Source: Oreohelix idahoensis (Eukaryota; Mollusca; Gastropoda; Stylommatophora; Oreohelicidae). Taken from it: DNA of 64,000 nt. Below the pieces are notes generated by a model. It made no database searches and was not told where the DNA came from. It saw only the letters and a list, made by a program, of their open reading frames with translations. Below, piece by piece: positions 56,702 to 64,000 of this stretch. The stretch spans positions 62,001-126,000 of the forward strand of contig JAMPIV010017576.1 of assembly GCA_024509875.1 (NCBI GenBank), read 5' to 3'. The position numbers were made by a program, and so were the translations under genes. Positions within the stretch are counted from its first letter, which is position 1, and the number at the start of each line of letters is the position of its first letter.

Positions 56702-57166
56702 TATAGCAATGCAATATAGCAATATATCAGATACTATATATGCAGTTGAATTCATTGACGGATAGATTTCCCACGTCTGTGTGTTTAACTGTCGTCACGT
56801 GTATGTGCGTGTCCGTGAGTAGATAGAAATATATGTAATATATATATCTGTGTTTAGACTGTCTGACGCCTTAAAAGCTGTCGTAGAGGATAGGTGAAAG
56901 AGAGAAGATTTCCTCGATTTTTTTCAGAGACAGCCTCTATATCACAGTCTATCATCTCACTTGTGGAGATTCTATTTCTTTTACTAACTCTCACGGTGTC
57001 TATCACCTATTCTAACCTATTCAGAAGGGACCAACCCAAGTCTTAATTCTCCTATCAAAAAAATCTACGACAGTCAGCTCGACCCAAATATCCCTATTCC
57101 ATTAATATAGTTTTCACATTTGTGCGCCTGTGTCGTCACTTATCTGTGTGTGTGCACATGAGTGGT

Positions 57167-57167
<1 letters not shown>

Positions 57168-57224
<57 letters not shown>

Positions 57225-57386
57225 TAGATTATATTTATTATATATAACTCTCATATATATATATCATATATATATTTGTGTGTGACCAATTATGTCTTAA
57301 TGTATTATGTCAAAAAAATCTATGTATGTATGTATGTATGTATTATGTAATGTAGTTTTTATGTAAGTATGTGTGTATGTCACTTA

Positions 57387-57451
<65 letters not shown>
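57168..57451. repeat. Two (TA)n arrays and a (TATG)n run in the old LTR end
   Basis: (TA)n at 57168-57218 and 57391-57451, and TATGTATG repeats near 57322-57345. They lie in the distal part of the old solo LTR. Confidence 0.95.
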
Positions 57452-57455
<4 letters not shown>

Positions 57456-57677
57456 GGGGGTATACTGTCTGACAAACAAAGTTCTGTTGTAGAGATAGGC
57501 TGGACTATAGAGGATCTTCTCAAAATCTAGGGATAGACTCTACCTTTTTTTCACCATTTTTCACTCGTGAAGTCTATTCCTTTACCTTATCTCTCACTGA
57601 GTTTCCACCTGTTGTAGTTGTATTCAGACGGGACCAAAATATATCTTAAACACTTATCAAAAATCTACGACACACCG

Positions 57678-58744
57678 ATAAAATGACAGTTGAAAATGTG
57701 CTGCAAAAATTTCCCCAATATGAAAAACAGAGAAAGCACATATGACCGTCTCCAGTACCACTCCTGGACAAACTCTATGGAGATACCAACAACTCAGGCT
57801 GACCACCGCTTTCTTTAAACTTATTCAAGTCGACGTCTGAAAGTGTACGAAGAAGAATATGAAGAAGAAGTAGACACTACGACATCGAAAGGTGGCTTTG
57901 CATAGCGTTACACAAAGACGACCCAATAGGTGGCGCTGAGCGACGAATAGTTTCATGCATGCGTTTAAAAAAAAAAAGACTACCTAAATTGATTCAAAAG
58001 AGGGGATGTAAAAGAGGGGAGGGGGGACACCTGATTTTCGTGTCAGGAAACTCAATACTCATGAGGGTAATTGTTTCTCTCTTATTTCATGATACTAGTC
58101 AGTGGAACTAATTTGTGGTGCTATCTGTGGAACAAGTGAGTGGGATAAGTGGCCTTCAGTCAAAGCTGGACACCATCATCAGACAGGTCTTAACAGACGC
58201 TTGACCATCTTTGCAATTACCCCACGATACTGCGAGGGACGTGTTGCGGCCACCAGGCTTGGACAGTGACGAGAGAGAACCAGTCCATAACCTGCAAAGA
58301 ACAAAATCGGCTGGAGCAGAAACCAACCAACATCTTACCGGCAGCTAAGTACCTTCTTAAAGCTGCCGAGTGAACTCTTGTAATTAAGAATATTCGAAAG
58401 AGAAAACACACTATCCACAGCATCCCCAGTGATGAAATTTTAAAGCCTCTATCTAATTCACCCCCCCCCCCCCATATTTATTTTACGTTGTTAACGATAA
58501 CTGTTAACGATAACTGATGTTACCTGTATAAATATACAAATGTATAGTTGATTTATTCATTTTGAGTGAACTGCGCCCGTATGTCTCAGTCGTTTTAAAT
58601 ACCTACAACAGAGCTATTGAAGTAATATTTTACTGATTTAAATCACTTGGGGGCTCATCAAAACGAGCAAAGAATTCTTACTCCTCGTAGAAGGTGAGGG
58701 AAGATAGAAAGTTTACACAGCCTGGATCCTATCAGCCGTAGTAC
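57678..58744. other. No gene seen
   Basis: Contains poly(G)/poly(C) tracts (58020, 58460) and short direct repeats TAACGATAACTGTTAACGAT near 58492. No recognisable gene. Confidence 0.4.
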
Positions 58745-58965
58745 TTAATTTCTTAAATTCCTACGAGGCTCCCTAGAATTAAAGCACCATTCTTCACTTC
58801 TCATATCTGCCAAGAAGAAACTTAAGCGAAAGGTAGACACCTTTGAAAACCTTTGAGTTGTTACTCTGAAGTTTGACCACTGGTGGACCATCACTGCAGA
58901 GCAAGGGGAGTAAATCCCGTGACATTTACATAAATGACCATACACAGGGGCAGCCTATAGAATAT
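58745..58965. mobile_element. Interspersed repeat family E, diverged copy
   Basis: Matches 32815-32990 (GAGGCTCCCTAGAATTAAAGC, ACTGCAGAGCAAGGGGAG) and the second halves of the long copies at 6635 and 63232. It directly precedes LINE coding sequence. Confidence 0.6.
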
Positions 58966-59036
58966 ACTCAGAGCTTATGAAATCCTCAGTGGCATGGTTT
59001 CCATCATCACAAGCCTGTATGCTAAAACAAAGCAAC

Positions 59037-59345
59037 CTAACTTTTGAGGTGAAAACAGGAGCTCGGCAGGGATGTCTTTTATCAGTCATTCTCTTTTAAT
59101 TAAACTGTCATAGACTGGGCGATGCGCTAGACAATAGAGAATGCCCATAGAGGAAAAAGATTGACAGAATTCTCTACACTGGAGAATCGAGAATATGCAG
59201 ATGACATTGCACTATTCGCATACTCACATCAACACATCCAATACAGAACAGATTTGCTGAATAGAATGCTTGTCATTTTAATGGAATACTGTTTGGCCAA
59301 TTCTATTCTTTGCCCCATAAAGTTTCAGGGTTTTCTAAGGAGACA
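59037..59345 (+). pseudogene. LINE RT fragment (motifs RQGC and YADD)
   Basis: FEVKTGARQGCLLSVILF, then after frame changes EYADDIALFAYSHQH and TDLLNRM. These are RT motifs 4 and 5, with the catalytic YADD still readable. Broken in at least two places. A segment of about 375 bp (59346-59720) separates it from the next RT piece and includes a small duplication of AGGGCCTTGATGATAT. Confidence 0.8.
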
Positions 59346-59720
59346 AAGAAGGGATATGCTTACTAATCCCAATGCAAATCGTAAGAGGGCCTTGATGATA
59401 TGGTGCCTCTCTTGAAGTGGTGGGTCGCCTTCAGGGCCTTGATGATATTGTGAGCTACATTAGTGGGAGCTTTTGCTTCTGGTAGGTTCAACCATGCTGA
59501 GCAGATCAAAATGGAATGGACAGAAAAAGTGGGCACACCCCCTTCCTCCAGGTTAAAGGAGGTTGGAGAACAGGGCTGAAAACCCTGCCGGAATAACCTA
59601 TTTGCCACAGAAACTGAAAAAGTTGAGGAAAGAAATAAAAGCCAGAGTCAGGAAGAACCCTCGCAGGTAGGACGCATGACGCAGAGACCTGATGAAAGCC
59701 AGTCTATGGAAGTCAGGCTG

Positions 59721-60460
59721 CCGACACCACATAGACAGCAAGATATGCAGGAGAAAACAAATAGTTTAGTGACAGAAGTAGCAAAGATGGGACTACACAT
59801 AAATGTAAATAAAACAAAGGAAATGAGGATAAATAAATGGCAGATGGACTCGATAAAGATCATTGGTCAAGGTACTGAAGGAGTAAAAAGCTTTACATTT
59901 CTCGGGAGGAACACTGACAAAGGAGGGGGAACCGACGGTGACGTCTGTTCTAAGATAAATAAAGTCAGATGCGCTTTTAATGCCCTTCGACCAATATGGA
60001 ACTCCTCAGCTATATCCAGAGAGAACAAACTCAGAATCTTTAACTCAAATATAAAGTCAGTCTTGCTGTACGGCTCAGAGACATGGCATGTCTCAAAGGG
60101 TATCACCTCCAAGCTACAGATATTTGTAAATAGATGTCTACGACGGATCGTCCGTATAAGATGGCCAGATGTAATAAACAAATATAGAGCTAAGGAAAAG
60201 ATGCGGGCAATAGTCAACACAAATGAAAATTAAGGTAAGAAAGTGGGGATGGATAGGACATACACTCCGAAGAGAACAACCAAGCTTAGCCAGAGTTGCC
60301 CTTGACTGGAACCCACTAGGGAAAATAATAGTGGGGAGGCCAAGGAGAACTTGGAGAAGAACAGTGGAAGAAGAGGCTCAGGAAATTGGAATGACTTGGG
60401 CACATCTGAAAGAGACAGCCCAGAATAGAAAATGATGGAGAGCAACTGTTTCAGCCCTTT
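59721..60460 (+). pseudogene. LINE RT thumb and C-terminal fragment
   Basis: Starts at RQQDMQEKTNSLVTEVAK, just after where a YADD should be, then MGLHINVNKTKEMRIN, FTFLGRNTDKGGGTD, SVLLYGSETWHVSKG, and after a stop/frameshift at 60230 WGWIGHTLRREQPSLAR, GRPRRTWRRTVEEE and a final CSTG-type tail near 60460, followed by GATGATGATGA. The first residues overlap in alignment with the end of the preceding fragment, so these are probably two copies rather than one interrupted copy. Confidence 0.85.
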
Positions 60461-60861
60461 GTTCCACGGGGAACGGAAAGGAATGATGATGATGAACCTG
60501 TTGCTGTGGTTGTTCCATGCTCCATAAGGAGCGAATAGGGACATGGTAATGGTGATCTTGATGATGATTCTGTTCTTTATTTCTGCGAAACATCCTCCAA
60601 TCTGATGTTATCAACGCGCCATTTACTCGTATTTGAGTCTGTGGAATTTTTTTTTTTTTTTAGTTTGTGGGTTTTGCCTTCTTGTGGCGAGGCGCGTTCC
60701 TTTCAACCTATTTGGATATATCAGTGCGCAATTTGCCATTCAAAAATAAGTGAACTCTGTTAACAGAAGCAATGTGTTGATAAATTCTAAGCCCTGAAAA
60801 GGACTACTTACATCTATCAGCTAGCATGAAAAAGCCCTGAAAAAGACTGCAAGCCCCATCA
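60461..60861. other. No gene seen
   Basis: Includes poly(T) at 60650-60661 and a GGCGAGGCGCGTTCC motif at 60687 similar to one near 3210. No coding recognised. Confidence 0.4.
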
Positions 60862-61146
60862 GCGTTGATAGATACTAAGTCCTGAAAAGAACTAACATTA
60901 TCCATCTGCTAGCCTGAAGCCCTGAAAAGGACTTGCCCTAAAAATGACTCGCCAGCTACGCCAACGCTGCCCGTACTTCTTCTGTGTTCAGCGAACACCG
61001 ATTGTAGTGAACTCTTAAGAATCTAAAGAGATTGCTAGACCGTCCAGCGTTGATAGATACTAAGTCCTGAAAAGAACTAATCCATCTGCTAGCCTGAAGA
61101 CCTGAAAAGGACTTGCTCTAAATAGGACTCGCCAGCTACACCAACG
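60862..61146. repeat. Direct repeat of about 105 bp, two copies
   Basis: AGCGTTGATAGATACTAAGT, CCATCTGCTAGCCTGAAG and GACTCGCCAGCTAC occur in the same order at about 60862-60968 and 61042-61146. A shorter partial unit (CCCTGAAAAGGAC) lies at about 60791. Separated by about 75 bp of other sequence. Confidence 0.85.
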
Positions 61147-61154
61147 CTCCGGTG

Positions 61155-62455
61155 GGGTTCATCATCATCATCAGTTGCCATCTCCACAACGAAGGTTGGC
61201 TGTAATGGATCTCCAACGTCTTCTATCTCTTGTCTTGGTGGTGCACTCTGATAGACTCTTTCCTGTCCATCTCTTGATGTTATCTTCCCACTTATAGCGC
61301 TGTCTTCCCCTTGCACGTTTGCCTTCAACTCTCCCTTCTGTTATGGTCTTCTGCAAGGTGTTATGCCTTTTTATGTGGCCAAAGTATTTTAGCTGCCGTT
61401 AGTGCACTGGCTTCCTAGCGCAGTGGTCTATGGTTCGATCCCCAGATGAGGTGGGAATTTTTTAGGCCACAAACGGCTCCTGGGTCGACCCAGCCTCAAA
61501 TGGGTACCAGAGCAACTCTGGGAAGGTTAAGGCGGCCGGCGTGATGCCGACCACATGACCCCTAGCTGCCGAACTTTGACCTCCCTCATTAGTTCTCTTT
61601 TCATACCTAGATTTTCTAGGACCTCCTTATTTGTTTTCATCTCTTTCCATGAGATACGCCCCATTCTTCTATACTGTATATCCACATTTCAAGAGCCTCA
61701 ATTCTTTCTTCCAAATGCTTATTCATCGTCCATGTTTCTGCACCATACAGAAATGCACAATATATATAACACTTTATGATTCTGTTTTAATTTGTGAGAT
61801 AACTGTTTGGATGTCAGTATATGTTTCATGTTGTTGAATGTAGCTTTGGCCATTCCTATTCTCTTCTTGATTTCTGTTTCACATCTGCCATCTTCTGTTA
61901 TTATATGACCAAGATATACGTAGCTCTTGACTTGTTCCAGGATTTTCCCATTTACGCTTTTAATGTGGGTTTATCGTCTGTTTTGCTAATTATCATAGTT
62001 TTAGTTTTCTCAATATTAATGTCGAGTCCATATTCATGACTTATACTGTTCACTTGCTTCACTAGTTCTTGTAACTCCTGTTCGCTTTCAGCTAACAACA
62101 CGGTATCATCTGCATATCTAAGGTTGTTTATTGATCTTCCACTGATGTTCAGTCCTGGTATTTCCTGTATTTGTTTGAAAATTTTTTCGGTGTATAAATT
62201 AAATAGGCAGGGGGACAGCACACAACCTTGTCTGACACCTCTTTTTATGTCTATGTATGGTGAATAATTCCTTCCCGATCTTACTGTGGCAGTTTGCTCC
62301 TAATAACGGTTACTGAGTATTCTTATATCTTTTCCATCAATACCTATGTCTTTGAGGCATTCAATTATTTTCTCATGATGGACTCTGTCAAAAGCCTTCT
62401 TATAGTCAATGAAGCACATATACATACTTTTTTGGACCTCTGTCTCATGCGAAGC
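61155..62455 (-). pseudogene. LINE ORF2 fragment split by a SINE
   Basis: Minus strand: FIDYKKAFDRV (catalytic Asp region), RGVRQGCVLSPCLFNLY, LRYADDTVLLAESEQEL, YGLDINIEKTKTMIISK, then frameshifted thumb, GRISWKEMKTNKE, the SINE (61399-61562), HIKRHNTLQKTITEGRVEG, ARGRQRYKWEDNIKRWTG and a (GAT)n end near 61160. At least one in-frame stop (about 62296) and several shifts. The 5' end is lost near 62455, so the endonuclease is missing. Closely related to 62735-63142. Confidence 0.9.
61399..61562 (+). mobile_element. Family B SINE inside LINE, both ends truncated, 9-bp TSD
   Basis: Begins TTAGTGCACTGGCTTCC, keeps the B box GGTTCGATCCCC and stops after GCCGACCACATGACCC; the A-box start and the 3' third are missing. 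TAGCTGCCG stands at 61390-61398 and again at 61563-61571. The host LINE reads on across this duplication. Confidence 0.9.
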
Positions 62456-62734
62456 TGACTAATCGATATTAACCTGCGCAAACAATCGCTTGCCGAGCCG
62501 TGATTCGATACTGTGCCGTGTATTCAGTATTGTCAACATAGATCTCTTACAGCCACAGTTTTCCTAACCGTTTCCCCTTTTGTCTTCATTTCCATTGGCT
62601 TTGGTTATCTAAAATCAAATGCAGTAACACACATGTGTAGGAAGGTATGTTGTACTGAAATCGGAAAACACGCACAACACTTAGACAACTAGAAAGCAAG
62701 ATTTAGCACCATTTATAAAATTAGCCAAAATCAT
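62456..62734. other. No gene seen
   Basis: Short spacer between two LINE fragments of the same family. Nothing recognised. Confidence 0.4.
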
Positions 62735-63140
62735 CATCATTAGGTGTCATCTTCATATAGCAGGTCGTCTGTAATGGATCTCCAACGTCTTCTGTCTCTT
62801 GACTTAATGGTGCACTCTGTTAGACTATTTCTTGTCCTTGATGTATCTTCTCACTTATAGCGCTGTCTTCCTCTTGCACGTTTACCTTTTTCTCTGCCTT
62901 CTATTATGATCTTCATTCTTCAGTAAGGTGTTATGCCTTTTTACATGGCTAAAATATCTGAGCTGTCTTATTTTGATCCCCTTCATTAATTCTCTTCTCA
63001 TTACTTGGTTTTCTGTGACCACTTTATTTGTTTTCTTCTCTTTCCATGAGATGTGCCCCATTCTTCTATATATCCACATCTCAAGGGCCTCAATTTGTTA
63101 TTCTAATTGTTTGTTCATTGTTTTAATTTCTACAGCACAC

Positions 63141-63142
<2 letters not shown>
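62735..63142 (-). pseudogene. LINE 3'-end fragment
   Basis: Parallel to 61155-61765 at the nucleotide level (GTAATGGATCTCCAACGTCT, GGTGTTATGCCTTTTTA), giving MGHISWKEKKTNKVV, RQLRYFSHVKRHNTLLK and a basic tail. It ends in CATCATCATT at 62735. The 5' side runs into a (TA)n array. Confidence 0.85.

Positions 63143-63143
<1 letters not shown>

Positions 63144-63231
<88 letters not shown>
63144..63231. repeat. (TA)n microsatellite
   Basis: Pure TA, joining family E at GCCATTACTTATAAG exactly as at 6635. Confidence 0.98.
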
Positions 63232-63232
<1 letters not shown>

Positions 63233-63562
63233 CCATTACTTATAAGAGGGCATTCGTTGGATTATTCCAACTGGGGGCTTGACGGGCCAGAATCATAGCA
63301 TAACCTATTCACAAAAGGCGACGGACCAGATAATAGGTTAACAAATTTGTTCAGCCCTTAAGCAGCATTTTGTTCTTGACTTCTGGGAATATCTTGGGAA
63401 GGCTCCCCTAAGGTAGAATAGTCATTCCTCTTCTATCTACATCTTTGCCAAGAGTAATCTTGCCCGAAGGTAGTACCTTGGACGACCTACTTTTAGAAAC
63501 GCTTGTTGCGTGGTGACCATTAGTGGACCAAACTGCAAAGCAAGGGGAGGCAATCCTGTGAC
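63232..63562. mobile_element. Interspersed repeat family E, copy 2
   Basis: Almost identical to 6635-6985 over about 335 bp, same orientation, same (TA)n on the left. The 3' part ends GGAGGCAATCCTGTGACA, where it continues into a SINE fragment. Confidence 0.8.
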
Positions 63563-63607
63563 AGCCGTTTGCGGTATAAAAAAATCTCACCTCTACTGCG
63601 ATCGAAC
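63563..63607 (-). mobile_element. Family B SINE fragment
   Basis: GCCGTTTGCGGTATAAAAAA and ATCTCACCTCTACTGCGATCG correspond to the inverted middle of the SINE copy at 14990-15035, including the reversed B box GATCGAACC. Only about 45 bp remain. Confidence 0.65.
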
Positions 63608-64000
63608 CTTCTTTTCTTTCGCTTTCACACCACATATTTGGCGTGTTTATTAGTCCTTGCACAATTTTAAAGTGAGATGTATGTCGATGTTCATATAATG
63701 TGTTAAATATATAGCGATTTTTTAAAAACTTGACTGCTAACAAAATATGCGTTTAGAATAAACAGCTAGAGGCTAGATTAAACATTATAGTTTTCCCTGA
63801 GAATCAACAAATGTTGAATTTAATGCTGTTCATACCTGGAACGGGGAGGGGGAGGGAGTTGCGTATATTTTGGAGTAGTTGGATATATTCTGGCCTAGTC
63901 CAGATTATAACCGGGGTATAAAGTGACCTTCGCCAGACACTATTCGGACCGGAAATAAAGTAAATCGTTCCGAACGGAACGATGACTTTTGAAGTAAAAA
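63608..64000. other. No gene seen
   Basis: AT-rich sequence with a short GGGGAGGGGGAGGG run near 63842. Nothing recognised to the window end. Confidence 0.4.

Larger units (their letters stand above)
47658..57072 (+). mobile_element. Element 2: RT-less Gmr1-like LTR retrotransposon
   Basis: Flanked by GTCAG at 47653-47657 and 57073-57077, an exact 5-bp target duplication. LTRs 47658-50126 and 54052-57072 start TGTCACGTAGG and end CTACGACA. Internal part of about 3.9 kb: primer site, leader, gag, protease, integrase, polypurine tract. No RT or RNase H sequence is present in any frame: integrase ends at 53924 and the polypurine tract is at 54037. The protease-integrase junction is of the same type as in element 1, so RT-RNase H was lost from behind integrase. 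It is inserted in an older LTR of its own family. Confidence 0.93.
54052..57072 (+). mobile_element. Element 2 3' LTR, 3021 bp, with SINE and TA array
   Basis: Same ends as the 5' LTR. Carries a family B SINE (55985-56258) and, between 56270 and 56810, many small differences plus a segment of about 200 bp including a (TA)n array. Outside this block the two LTRs are almost identical. Confidence 0.93.

Overview
The window reads as a repeat-saturated, AT-rich piece of an animal nuclear genome. There are no operons, no rRNA, no functional tRNA and no host gene I can recognise. Instead it holds LTR retrotransposons, solo LTRs, non-LTR (LINE) fragments, tRNA-derived SINEs, a Tc1-type transposon, a hAT-type MITE, minisatellites and very long (TA)n arrays. 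The mixture (SINE heads with A/B boxes, LINEs ending in GAT-type short repeats, Ty3/gypsy elements with the integrase placed before the reverse transcriptase) suggests a lophotrochozoan, most likely a mollusc. That assignment is inference.

Layout. 1-14 kb: a 30-bp minisatellite, two nested SINEs (one with a clear target-site duplication), LINE tails, and a diverged long repeat pair (about 4.64-6.13 kb and 10.85-14.03 kb) sharing a nearly invariant 60-bp palindromic core. 14-16.5 kb: a SINE and a 5'-truncated LINE. 16.58-26.31 kb (minus strand): a young Ty3/gypsy element ('element 1'). Its pol order is protease-integrase-reverse transcriptase-RNase H, the order that defines the Gmr1-like clade, and only two single-base frameshifts interrupt a gag-pol frame of about 4.8 kb. 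26.5-35 kb: a 73-bp minisatellite, SINEs, LINE ends and a hAT MITE with 8-bp TSDs. 35.09-37.63 kb: a solo LTR flanked by GTCAG on both sides.

41.59-57.67 kb is a nest. An old solo LTR (TSD CACCG) is split by a Tc1 element (43.12-44.44 kb, perfect 30-bp TIRs, one stop codon) and by 'element 2' (47.66-57.07 kb, TSD GTCAG). Element 2 is a relative of element 1 with 2.5-3.0-kb LTRs, a gag, a protease and a complete-looking integrase, but no reverse transcriptase or RNase H at all. A SINE later landed in its 3' LTR. 58.7-63.6 kb: LINE fragments on both strands, one split by a SINE with a 9-bp TSD, plus repeat-borne (TA)n arrays.

The genes do not form a host pathway. They belong to mobile elements: gag builds the particle, protease matures it, RT/RNase H copies the RNA and integrase inserts it. 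Element 2 lacks the copying enzymes, so it would need RT from a relative such as element 1's lineage. Both frameshifts of element 1 are one-base changes, so it may be a recent insertion or may carry assembly errors.
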